A stretch of 64,000 nt of DNA from Excoecaria cochinchinensis (Eukaryota; Streptophyta; Magnoliopsida; Malpighiales; Euphorbiaceae). Made by a program: the position numbers and the translations under genes. The DNA is taken from assembly GCA_947683425.1 (NCBI GenBank), contig CANTUQ010000043.1, forward strand, positions 12,262,501 to 12,326,500, written 5' to 3'. The notes beneath the pieces were generated by a model that was given only the letters and a program-made list of their open reading frames with translations, did not search any database and had not been told where the DNA came from. This document shows, one piece after another, positions 22,997-32,779 of the stretch (position 1 is the stretch's first letter; each line of letters starts with the position of its first letter).

Positions 22997-24045
22997 AAAC
23001 CCTTGCTTGTCCTCAAGCAAGATCAAAGAAATAAGAAAATTTAATAACCAGTAAAAATTACTACAAAACACTGTTATTTAGCACATATAATAGAATTGAA
23101 AAGAACCAAAATATCTCATTCACTCATAATAAAATCAGTAAGTCAAAATTTAAAGGTATGCATCCCAAATTCAACAAATTATTTAACTTTACTAATGCCA
23201 ACATAAAGAGTATGAAGTCTATTAAAACTAATCATGAACTAAAGAAAGAAAATTTAATCATAAAGTTTAAATTCTCAAGCTACTAGTTGTACTTAGGACA
23301 TTTTGAGCTCACTTACCCTTAATCCAATCTCATGGCATTTTTAGACTTTGCTTTTTTTTTTCTTTGATTTTTCTTTTTGATTTCTAGCAAGAGAAAGTAT
23401 ATGGGTGCGTTTTACGCTCCATCCCATATTTTTGCAATTTTTGATATATATCTTGCTTTTCTTTTTTTTTTTATGACTTTAGTGGGTGCATTTTATGCTC
23501 CATCCCACTTTTAACTTTTCTTTTTAAATTTAGTCCTCATCCATTATTGAAAAGATAAAAGGTAAGTATTATGGCTATAGTTTCCTTAAACAACTAGAAA
23601 TTGAAAATTATAAACTAAATGAATAAATTCTAACTTTAAAAATATGGTTAGTTAAAAAGACTAAATAATTTATAATGTTGAAATAAGTAAAACAAAATAA
23701 CTTGAAAAACTTAAAATACATCTCAAAAATTTTTTGAAAAACTGATAAAAATGAGCATAAAAGATAATAGACTTAACAACCTATACAATATACCAAATAA
23801 ACAATGTTTTATAATAAAGTTTACTTAAAAGCCTAATTGAAATATAAAAACACATAAACAAAAACAATCATGCAATTGACATAAATAATGCATATACAAA
23901 CTCACAAACACAGTCACAAACATCACAACACATAACACAGTCACTCCCCCACACTTAGAACTAACATTGTCCTCAATGTGTAGGAATGACACACAACAAC
24001 AAATAAAAAGAAATAAATAAAATGAAAAGTAAGAAAACTCCCCTA
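22997..24045 (-). other. Athila-like 3' untranslated interior
   Basis: This is A/T-rich and non-coding. It holds two related hairpins (23399-23430 and 23480-23510) whose stems differ but still pair. T-rich tracts precede each. The small minus-strand ORF at 23825-24049 overlaps the end of the second ORF and looks like chance. Confidence 0.6.
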
Positions 24046-25194
24046 TCATGGTGAATTTGGAGGTGAAGGAACCCGAAATCCAGCTTGTGTCAGGAAACTA
24101 TCAAATTTATACTCCAACCTCCTTTGACGTCGCTCAATGGCAGATAGTTGCTCTTGCATATTAGAGAACAACATGGGAATATTTTGGCTAGATGAGCCAA
24201 TGTCAGGAGCAGCAGCCGCAGCAGGTGGAATATCTGCCATCTCCTCATCTTCACTTGCCTCCTCCTCACCTTCTTCATCTTGTTCCTCAACTGGTGGCGC
24301 AGCATTTCCAGCAATATCCCTCCAACATGATCGAGCACGTGCCGGAATTTCCTGAAAATTATTGCCAACAACTTCTCCACGAACTAACATAGTTTTATTA
24401 AAATAATGGCAAGGAAAAACTCTATAATAAGCATCAAGATCCACATTTAGATTGGTTGCAATACTAGAAATAACATGTCCATGTGTTAAAGGCGAATCAT
24501 GCTTATGTATACATTGCAACAATTGACTTACTATCCAAAAAGGCCAACATACGTCCTTGCGTTTATGTACACACCACATCAAAAACAATTCATTATATGA
24601 AACTCTATTGAATTCGGACCTATTAAAAACCAAAGAAGCTAAAATCTTATGCAAAATCCAATACCTTAAATCTTTAATAAACATGGATTTAGCATCCCTA
24701 GCTCTATAACGAGTTTGCAAATCAGTCAAAAATGTCCAAAATTCATGAGGCTTAAAAGATTTAGGTGGCTCGGTCAAACCAGCTTGAGAAAATCTAAATA
24801 TCCTATTCATCATAAAATAGGTTAAAGTATAAGGTGTACCAGCCATCCTAAAGTCTAACCAATTCTCGTTATCATCATTCTTTTTTAATGTGGTATAGAA
24901 TTCTAAAACTAAATCAGGACGCACATTTTCATGCATAGAAGCAAATTTAAACAACCCACATACCCTTAACATATCATTAACTACTTCTAGCATACCAATT
25001 TGATTAAGTAAAGAGTCAGGAAAAAACTTACAGTGCATCAAATGCCTATTACGAAGTAGTAAATACCTACTGCCTTCGTCTACAGATAAAATGGGAAATA
25101 GAGCACCATAGTGAGCAGCAATATTCACTTCCTCTGTAGCTTCCTGCTCTTCTTGGTCAGTTCGGGGAACAGTGGGATTCTTTGTTCTCACCAT
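24046..25194 (-). CDS. Athila ORF-like protein, 382 aa, open
   Basis: The ORF is intact from MVRTKNPTVPRTD to a stop. Residues about 40-240 have the look of the plant ATHILA ORF-1 family (PF03078) or a related plant transposon domain (LEFYTTLKKND, FRMAGTPYTLTYFMMNRIF, HEFWTFLTDLQTRY). The C-terminal third has an acidic run (EEQDEEGEEEASEDEEM), an alanine stretch and a coiled-coil-like segment (MQEQLSAIERRQRRLEYK). I see no signal peptide or clear membrane segment, so an envelope role is not supported here. It occupies the place of pol or the post-pol ORF. Its function is unknown. An intact frame in a young element suggests it was recently under selection. Confidence 0.7.
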   Translation of the reverse strand: MVRTKNPTVPRTDQEEQEATEEVNIAAHYGALFPILSVDEGSRYLLLRNRHLMHCKFFPDSLLNQIGMLEVVNDMLRVCGLFKFASMHENVRPDLVLEFYTTLKKNDDNENWLDFRMAGTPYTLTYFMMNRIFRFSQAGLTEPPKSFKPHEFWTFLTDLQTRYRARDAKSMFIKDLRYWILHKILASLVFNRSEFNRVSYNELFLMWCVHKRKDVCWPFWIVSQLLQCIHKHDSPLTHGHVISSIATNLNVDLDAYYRVFPCHYFNKTMLVRGEVVGNNFQEIPARARSCWRDIAGNAAPPVEEQDEEGEEEASEDEEMADIPPAAAAAPDIGSSSQNIPMLFSNMQEQLSAIERRQRRLEYKFDSFLTQAGFRVPSPPNSP

Positions 25195-26466
25195 ATTTAC
25201 TTGAGTTTGTTAAACAGATAATGAAACTATAGGGAAATAAATATACTGTCAAATGAAAGAAATCAACAAAAATAAATACACTAAAGGAAAACAGAAAAGA
25301 ATAAAGAAAAAGAAATGTAAACAGAGAGAAATTACAAAAGAAATGTGATTTAGTTATACATAAATGCAACCGAAATACACTAAAGGAAAACACAAATAGA
25401 CAGAAAAAAAAAATATAAACAGATATAGAAACAGATAATAAACTACAAAAGAAATGCCACTCTGTTATGCAAGAAAATACCGAAATGTAATATGCTAGGG
25501 TAAAGAAGGAAAGAAAAATGAAAAGATTTAGACAAACCTGGTAATAGAGTGAACAACCCGTAATCCCTAAAACTATTTAAGAAAAGAGAAGAAAAGAAGT
25601 AGAAATGAAATGCTGGAATAAAAAACGAGAAGAAAACAGAAGATGAACGGCCTCAAAAGATCTCGGTGAACGAAAGAGAAATGAAGAATGAAAAGAAGAA
25701 ATGAAGTTATCAGTGGAAGAAAGGAAAAACGAAGAAGAAAAAGAAAGAAGAAAAAAGTGGCTAACAAGAGGGCTGCAACTCGTGACCTGTGTTAGGGAAA
25801 GAAAAAGAACAGTGAAATGAAATAGAAGATTAAAAGTCACGACTTTAGGGTTTTAAAATTAGAGTTCCCGCTTTTAAATTTTTCTTTTCCTGTGTTTTAA
25901 TTATTAAATTGGAAAATTAATGTAATGTAATTGAATTTAATAATATAAATCAGAATAGAAAAGAAAACAAATAAAATAAGAAAAGAAAACAAAAATTTAA
26001 AAACTTACCTGATATACCCCTAAATTGCAAATCTCTCATCACGCGACGTGAGGCATCGTCACGCCGTGACACTCTGCACTTACCTGGGCGAAGTCCCTCT
26101 TCCTCAGATCAGCACGTCACGTGAAGTAGCATCACGACGTGACGCTTCTGAAATCGCTTGCGTTTTGGTTCATCGCCTTCTGTCGCGATCGCGATACTTG
26201 CCGCGATCGCGACAGAAGCAACGTCTGCACAAATTTTATTTTTTTATTCTTCTTTGCTTTTTTTTATTTATTTATTTATTTATTTTTTAATATATTTATT
26301 AAACAAATCTAATCTTACTAAATTAGCTGTGAAATAAAACAAATATGTTAGTAGCATGAAAATCTAGAATACAAAAATAAAACTATATAAACAAATTTAA
26401 AACAAAGTACAAAAACATAAATAAAAACAATATAATTAAGTAACCTAAATAAAAGAAATAGACAAA
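25195..26466 (-). other. Athila-like spacer between gag and second ORF
   Basis: No coding domain is visible where pol would be expected. At about 26038-26222 there is a palindrome cluster matching the LTR motifs: CACGCGACGTGA, TCACGCCGTGA, CACGTCACGTGA, TCACGACGTGA and TCGCGATCGCGA. The rest is A/T-rich with purine runs that yield spurious ORFs such as 25573-25840. Confidence 0.6.
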
Positions 26467-27837
26467 TCATGGCTTAATATTCTCCCTAGGATTTTCCTCA
26501 GTATTACTTGGAAGGCATCCTAGATTCCTAGAAGGTAAACAATTAGCAAGTTGACCTATTTGAACCTCGAGATTATGAATAGAGGCTGCATGATTTTTAG
26601 AAATTTGATCAATTTTTGCCTCAAGTTTCTTTTGGCTTTCATATTGAGAATGCATCTTATAATTAATTTCCTCAATAAACTTATCAATTTTACCCTCAAA
26701 GGCCCCAAACCTATCTTGAGGTTGTTGGTATCCTACACCTCTATTTTGGTTGTTAATATTATTATTTCCCCATGAAAGGTTAGGATGATTTCTCCAACCA
26801 GGGTTATAGGTATTAGAATAAGGATTTCCACGTCCTTGACCTTGAAGAAAATTAACTTGCTCTTTATTAGCTATGCCTAAAGTGCAGTTTCCACTATCAT
26901 GCCCATTTTGACCACACACATTACATGTATTTGATACATTACCTCCCATGCCTAGGCTATTAACTCTATGAGTTAAAGCCTCAACTTGAGCTTGTAATGC
27001 AACCATAGAATCTACTGAATGCATCCCCCTAACATTAGAATTATTATACTCTCTTACTCTTTCAGGAGGCCACATACAGTTATTCATAGCCATCTCTTCC
27101 AATAGCTCATATGCTGCATCAATTGTTTTTCTCATTAAAGATCCACCAGCAGCAGCATCAATAGTACCTCTTGTAGTTGAATTTACACCATTATAGAATG
27201 TTTGCATCAACAACTCTCTTGGCAAGTTATGGTGTGGACACATCCTTTGCAATTCCTTGAATCTTTCCCAAGCCTCATATAATGATTCATTTTCATTTTG
27301 AACAAATGTAGTGATATCCTTTATGATTTTTGCGGTTTTGGCCAATGGAAAATATTTTGATAAAAATGCTTGGGCCAATTGATCCCAAGTAGTTATAGAT
27401 CCTCTTGTCAAAGAATTCAACCAAGCCTTTGCTTTATCTTTCAATGTAAATGGAAAAAGCCTAAGCTTGATTGCATCATTTGAAACCCCATTTATCTTAA
27501 AGGTATCACAAATCTCAAGAAAGTTTGCCAAATGAGCATTTGGATCCTCATTTGCCAAACCATAAAATTGAATACTATTTTGAATCATTTGTAACAATGA
27601 AGGCTTAATTTCAAATTGATTGGCATTTACCGTTGGTCTTACCACTCCTTGTTGAGCACCACTCAATGCAGGTGTGGCAAAGTCCATCAATCTTGGTGGA
27701 TTTTGTTCTTCAGCCATGATAATTGATCTCCTATTTTTGTTCTTCTTTTTATTTGATTTCCGATTACTCAATAAAAACCTCTCAATTTCAGGATTTAAAG
27801 GCTCAAGCTCTTCTAAAGAACTCCTTGTACTAGGCAT
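26467..27837 (-). CDS. gag: Athila-like gag, 456 aa, open
   Basis: The ORF starts MPSTRSSLEELEPLNPEIE, about 120 bp inside the primer site, and runs uninterrupted to IKP-stop. Residues about 70-240 form the gag capsid core (FPFTLKDKAKAWLNSL, WDQLAQAFLSKYFP, ESLYEAWERFKELQRMCPHH). A CCHC knuckle, CNVCGQNGHDSGNC, follows at about residue 307. The tail is Asn/Gly-rich and ends in a coiled-coil-like region. It should assemble the particle and bind element RNA. Length and motif order fit Athila gag. It is intact, unlike every other gag in the window. Confidence 0.93.
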   Translation of the reverse strand: MPSTRSSLEELEPLNPEIERFLLSNRKSNKKKNKNRRSIIMAEEQNPPRLMDFATPALSGAQQGVVRPTVNANQFEIKPSLLQMIQNSIQFYGLANEDPNAHLANFLEICDTFKINGVSNDAIKLRLFPFTLKDKAKAWLNSLTRGSITTWDQLAQAFLSKYFPLAKTAKIIKDITTFVQNENESLYEAWERFKELQRMCPHHNLPRELLMQTFYNGVNSTTRGTIDAAAGGSLMRKTIDAAYELLEEMAMNNCMWPPERVREYNNSNVRGMHSVDSMVALQAQVEALTHRVNSLGMGGNVSNTCNVCGQNGHDSGNCTLGIANKEQVNFLQGQGRGNPYSNTYNPGWRNHPNLSWGNNNINNQNRGVGYQQPQDRFGAFEGKIDKFIEEINYKMHSQYESQKKLEAKIDQISKNHAASIHNLEVQIGQLANCLPSRNLGCLPSNTEENPRENIKP

Positions 27838-27958
27838 GAACTTCTAAAATCCTGTAAAAACAAAACACAAAATTAATTTAAACAAATAAACAAATTAAAA
27901 CAAAACAAAATATTGTAATCCAAAATCATAAATCAATTTTTATAATGGCAAACAACCG

Positions 27959-27977
27959 TTCCCCGGCAACGGCGCCA
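27959..27977 (-). promoter_or_regulatory. Primer binding site, tRNA-Asp type
   Basis: On the minus strand TGGCGCCGTTGCCGGGGAA lies eight bases inside the 5' LTR end. It is the classic Athila primer site and supports the lineage call. Confidence 0.93.
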
Positions 27978-27985
27978 AAAAAACT

Positions 27986-29546
27986 TGTTGTGCATTTTCT
28001 AATGATGCAACATACCGCAAGTATACGGTGTACCGCAATAGTACTTTAGATATCGATCCCACAGGGAACGTGTTACACACTATTACTAATTGATTTTAAT
28101 CTTGTTTACAATTATAAAATGATAGAGAAGTGGTTCTAATTTAATCTAATATGTAAACTTATTAAACCTAGTTAATGATAGTCAAAAGAAGATAAAATAA
28201 ATCATGAAGAATTAAAAACAATGAACTTGATTCCATCATTTAGATTAACATCTTTCATCTTTTTATGCAAGCCAAGTTAGAATAAACTTTTAACTCACTC
28301 TCTCGACATGAATTAAAATGCCTAAAACATATAATTAAAATTCTAACTCACAATTTTCATTAACGAATTAGAGGTTTCTAATTACATATTTTAAGAATAA
28401 ACACTAACCTATAGCAATTATCTCAATATACCAATTTCTCAAATATACCTTGATAATGAATCTCTATTAAATGTCGGATAAAGCAAACTCTCGAATTACT
28501 TTAACTTGTAAAGATCATGCAAAAGATATTAATAGAGAATCTACAATGAAAGACTATGAAAGTAGATAGAAATAGAAAGAATTATAATATGCAAGTTCAT
28601 TAAAATGATATTCATAAAAATAGTGGAGAAGAATTAAAAATAAGAGAATAAGATAGAAGCCTTTCAACCCTTTTTCCCAATCTCTTGAAATAGATTTTCT
28701 CCTCCTTGATCTTCTTCTTCAAATCATAGAACTAAATAATGAAATTTAACTAAAGAAGAACTGTTTACAAAATACAGAAAATTCCTTAACTAAAAAAATT
28801 CATCATCCTAAAATTATAATTAAACTACATATTTATAGATATTAATCTAAGAATTGTGTCCCTTGAAGATGTCTCTTGGGAATGGTTGCACAATTTGGTG
28901 AAAGATGGTGACTTTTCATGTGATTTTTGGCCCAAAACCGTCCAACGGTCGCCTCTGTCGCGCTCGCAACGGTGTCGCGATCGCGACAGAACGTGCTTGC
29001 CCATTTCTTCCTTCTTTCCTCTCTTCGGTTTTCTTTTCCCTCTCTGGCCAGTCACGTCGCGTGACTTCTTCCCTTCTTTCTCTTCTCTTCTCTTTTCTCT
29101 TCCTTTCCTAGCCTCTCTGTGGCGTCACGTCGCGTGACCTTTGCTCACGCCGTGACCTCTCCTCTCGCAACTCCTCCTCTTCTTTTCTTTCTCTTTTTCT
29201 TCTTTCTCTTCTTCAGTCACGTCACGTGACCTTAGCTCACGGCGTGACTCCTTCTCTCTCGCAATCCCTTCTTCTTTTCATCCTTCCTCTTCTTTCTTCT
29301 TATCAAGTCACGTCACGTGACTCCTTGTCACGGCGTGATCTGCTCCTCTTCGTGATCTCTCTCCTTCTTTATCTGTTCTTCTCTTTAATTTTCACCTAAA
29401 AACACAGAAAATCAACATAAAAACTCAACTGATACAAATAAACATAATCTAATATATCACATCAAATTATACACACAATTACATAATTAATTACACAAAC
29501 TCACACAAAATAAATACTAAATTATAGTTCAATTTAGCTCCTATCA
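27986..29546 (-). repeat. Athila-like 5' LTR (1561 bp)
   Basis: It is the same length as the 3' LTR. Differences seen: G/T in GATAGGCAAAAG, T/C in ATTAATGAATT, T/C in AAATCGTCC and C/T in ACGCGCTTGCC. It carries the same palindrome cluster at about 28949-29354. Confidence 0.95.
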
Positions 29547-30136
29547 TCTTATGCATTCATTTTGCTTTTGTACAATTCTTCATCTTCTTCCCTTGCATTT
29601 TCTGTTTTGGGTTTTTTAAGTTAGGGTTTTGAGTTGGTGTATTTTGTGTTTTGTTGCTTAGTTAATCCTCCAAGAGATCCTAAAGGCAAGGAAGTCGCTG
29701 GATCTAGTGGAACTAAACACTAGGAGCTAAGGATTTGAGGTTTGGGAATTTCTAATTTGAATGTGTGTGTATGATTATCTATTCTTGAGAAATTCTGGAA
29801 ATTTGTGATGGATATTATGTTTATTGTGGTTTATATGCTATGGGATTAGTATTGGTTGGATGATTGAGCTTAGATTGTGGAGTTTTGAACTCATATTGTG
29901 ATTTTGGGTAAAATGATGATGAAAAGTGAGGTATGTTAACTTGAGGATTTTGATTGTATAAATGATGATATTCTTTGAATTCTTATGTATGATTTGTTAA
30001 TGGCATGACTCAATGATGTTGTATTTGGGCTTTTACCATTATTGGTGTGTGAATTTGATGATTGAAGTGAAAGTTTTGGGATTGTTGGCTGGAAAAGACC
30101 TGGAAATCGCACTGAGAAATCGCATCTGGGCATGGG

Positions 30137-30532
30137 TCACGGTGGCAACCAATTTGGTCACCACCGTGAGCCACGAACCAGATGCATTCTGCCGTGAAGC
30201 TTGGTATGTCACGGTGGCAACCAATCTGGTTACCACCGTGAGGTATCCAAACTTTGGTTTCTGCCTGGGCAGTGGGTATGTCACGGTGGCAACCCATTTC
30301 GTTACCACCGTGAGATACCCAAGCTTTCGATTCTGTTTGGCTTATTTGGGATGTCACGGTGGCAACCCATTCCGTTACCACCGTGAGATACCCAAGTTTT
30401 TGATTCTGTTTGGTTGCTTTGGTATGTCACGGTGACAACCATTCTGGTTACCACCGTGAGGTACCCCAGACTTGCTTTCTGCCAAGGATCCCTGGTATGT
30501 CACGGTGGCAACCAATCTGATTACCACCGTGA
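30137..30532 (+). repeat. Six-unit hairpin array, 72-73 nt period
   Basis: Units start at 30137, 30209, 30281, 30354, 30427 and 30500. Each has TCACGGTGG-CAACC, a short loop, then GGT-A-CCACCGTGA, a 33-nt hairpin with a nine-bp outer stem. Spacers of about 40 nt are much more diverged than the stems. Unit 5 has one stem mismatch (GGTGA). In unit 3 the flanks GGGTAT and ATACCC extend the pairing. Confidence 0.92.
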
Positions 30533-30902
30533 CCTACCCTGTTTTTGCAATAAAACCCTTTTATTTCTGCATGTTGTAGGAATGTTAACTTATGGATTTT
30601 AGCATGCAATACTATGTATTTTGAACTATAATTATGTGTGTTCTGATCATCATAGAATGTGAATTCTTCGCTTGTCATAATTTTTAACTATGGCCATTTC
30701 TGTGTAATTCTCCGCCTGCCAGAGTCAGTCTAGTGGATAGTTAGGCATGCCTAATAGAGTCTTTGCTGCAGCTTCTATTTCGTTTCTGTTTGGACCCCGA
30801 TCAGGTCCCCGAATGGTTCCCCGCGAACCCTTGAATGAATGGATCTTGTTTAAGATCCCCTTTGTAATGTTTTGTAAAAGTTAAATGTAAAATAAATTTC
30901 CT

Positions 30903-30993
30903 CGGCTCGTACCCGTAAAGTACTGTCCGTATCTGCTCGTACCCGTAAAGTACTGTCCGTATCGGCTCGTACCCGTAAAGTACTGTCCGTATA
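30903..30993 (+). repeat. 30-bp tandem triplicate
   Basis: GCTCGTACCCGTAAAGTACT plus ten further bases repeats three times (starts 30905, 30935, 30965) with one substitution. It falls at the place where LTR 57360-59648 has GTACCC/GGGTAC. Confidence 0.9.
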
Positions 30994-32002
30994 CTCATTA
31001 TCCACTACCTTGAGTCAGCAGGTGTTTTAGTGTTTCAATGCTTAAAGTGCTTGTATAAATTGTTCCATGAGCAAAAACATGTTTTATCCTTATGGATTCA
31101 ATGATGAAAAGTATAATCTGTTATGAGAATATGATTATTGATATGAACCTTCTGATGAATGGCTATATGTACTTACGCATGTGAACTGCCTTGACGACCG
31201 TTGTGAATGGTTGTCTTTATGCTATGTGTGTTTTCCCCACTAAGCGTTTATCGCTTAGCACGGCGTGTTTACCCGTGCAGGTGCGGAAGGAGTTGCTTTT
31301 GGAGAGTCGTCGCCATCAAAGCCAACACAGCAGGGTCTTAGTGTAGGGCTTATTTTTTTGTAGCTTTATGATTCTTTTTGTATAGAACTCTCATATTTTG
31401 ATTATGTATTAGCTTCCGCTTTTGTATATGAATTCTGGATATTGTAATTATCTGTGGCATCTTTCAGTTGATCAGAACAGTAATGTAATGCTTCAGTTAT
31501 ATTAATGTATGATCAACTTTCATGAATGGTGTTGTAAAGTTTTAAATTACCCTGTATATTGGTATGTATGTTTATGTGTGAATGTATGTTAGCCTGTATC
31601 TGTGTGGTGGCACCTTTATTCATACGACATCTCACTCCTTATCGGATGGGATCGCCTACATATGGGTAAGGGGTGTTACAGGGATGATTCTGCAGTATTA
31701 AAGATTGGAGGCTACAGGGATGAGAGCTCAACATTGTTAAGTTCACAAAGAGTATTATGAAGAGTCTTTTTTAATGCAGGGGGTGGATCATCTTCATAAT
31801 TGTCTATAATTTCCCAGCACCATGCCTGGGGTTGAGACCAAATAGCATTATGGGCAGCATTCCACATGTATGGCCGATGGAAAAAGTACACAGCAGAGAG
31901 TTTTGTTGCTTCCTTTGGAGGTCGTTGCCATAATTTCCTGGACTGGATCTGTCTTAGAAACTCATGGCGCCACCATGATAAGGGCGCGTACCATTCAAGG
32001 AA

Positions 32003-32605
32003 CTACCAAATGAATGATCCTTGTTTGGTTGCATCTATTAGAAGATCATAAGTTTCTACCAAGGGAAAAATAACTTCATGGGTGTATAGAACAGATAAAC
32101 ACCATAAAAACCATAATTCTTCCTCACAGAAAGGAAGATTAGGGTAGATCTTAAAAAGCATTGCCCATGGCTTATCAATATAGAAAAGGTTTTTTGCAGG
32201 GGATAGGTTCTTTTTAACAGAGAAAAGATGGACAAAATAAAACAGATGGCGGGTTGCATATTTCTTGATATGGGTAAGAGAGGCTAAGACACAGTTGGGA
32301 GGATGAGTTTCTTTTCTAGAGGCAGTGAAATGTAGAGTAGCAGGCTGGTTCTTTCGAGGACTAGGGTTAGGGCGAAATCTATCCATAGTATAGATTAAAG
32401 GAAGGAGAGTGAGTAAAGATGGTGAAGGAGAGGATGGTTTGTAAGTAAGTCGTGAGAGATAATCAGGGATGAGGTTCTTATTCCCTTTTATATGCGTAAC
32501 CTGGAAGTTGTACTTACTAAACCATTCAGCCCATCTGAGAAGTTGGTGGTGAGCGACAGATGTCCCTTTGAAGGAAAGCATCTTTGGGAAAGATGAACAG
32601 TCCAT
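32003..32605 (-). pseudogene. Pararetroviral RNase H C-terminal part and downstream
   Basis: The frame contains the RNase H tail (LLRWAEWFSKYNFQVTHIKGNKN, then DYLSRL) and a poorly conserved extension. It is separated from the RT frame by broken sequence (32606-32779). In the family RNase H removes the RNA template during reverse transcription in the cytoplasm. Confidence 0.75.
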
Positions 32606-32779
32606 GACAACTGTAAAGTTGTGACCAATCAGATGGAATTAAAATCTCTTTATGCCATTCTTAACTGCTAAGATTTCTTTAAAGGTGGAGTGATAATGGC
32701 ATTCAGATTCTTTGAATTGTCCACTTGCATAACCACAGATGTGTCGTTTGTTGTCTGTTTCTTCTAATAGGACAGCTCC

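Larger units (their letters stand above)
21422..29546 (-). mobile_element. Young Athila-like non-autonomous LTR retrotransposon
   Basis: TSD TCTTA flanks it perfectly (21417-21421, 29547-29551). In element order on the minus strand it has the LTR 29546-27986, tRNA-Asp primer site, gag 27837-26467, a spacer, a second ORF 25194-24046, a polypurine tract and the LTR 22982-21422. The LTRs are both 1561 bp and I find about four differences, so insertion was recent. The 5.0-kb interior has no protease, RT, RNase H or integrase, so mobility would need an autonomous Athila relative. It sits inside solo LTR B. Confidence 0.93.
20904..31680 (+). mobile_element. Solo LTR B with TSD, split by an Athila-like element
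   Basis: It starts TGTCACATCCC and ends GGGGTGTTACA, with TSD GGGAT at 20899-20903 and 31681-31685. The LTR parts are 20904-21421 and 29552-31680, about 2.65 kb when the Athila-like insertion and its TSD are excluded. A pyrimidine-rich stretch (21297-21350) precedes GTAAGT (21412-21417). The right part carries a hairpin array, a 30-bp triplicate and the conserved hairpin chain. It is a Tekay-type LTR inserted into the pararetrovirus. Confidence 0.93.
29552..31680 (+). repeat. Right part of solo LTR B, with structured motifs
   Basis: In order it has the hairpin array (30137-30532), palindrome TTAGGCATGCCTAA (30741-30754), GGACC/GGTCC (30792-30808), GGTTC/GAACC (30815-30829), GGATCTT/AAGATCC (30841-30858), a 30-bp triplicate, GACGACC/GGTTGTC (31193-31215), CTAAGCG/CGCTTAG (31240-31258), CACGG/CCGTG (31259-31277) and CAG/GT (31278-31282). 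The last 400 bp lack recognised motifs. Confidence 0.88.

Noticed and set aside
23825..24049. Hydrophobic 74-codon ORF next to the Athila-like ORF2, as a possible membrane tail
   Set aside because: It starts at the stop region of ORF2 in another frame, consists of low-complexity Phe/Cys/Val codons from A/C-rich DNA, and has no splice link that I can support.
30013..30435. 140-codon ORF across the hairpin array, with other long frames on both strands
   Set aside because: The 72-73-nt repeat keeps several frames open by chance. The peptides are repeats of the hairpin translation.
30137..30532. Regular palindromic repeats with spacers resembling a CRISPR array
   Set aside because: The spacers are diverged copies of one another, the locus is inside a plant LTR, and no cas-like genes are present. 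It is a minisatellite of hairpins.
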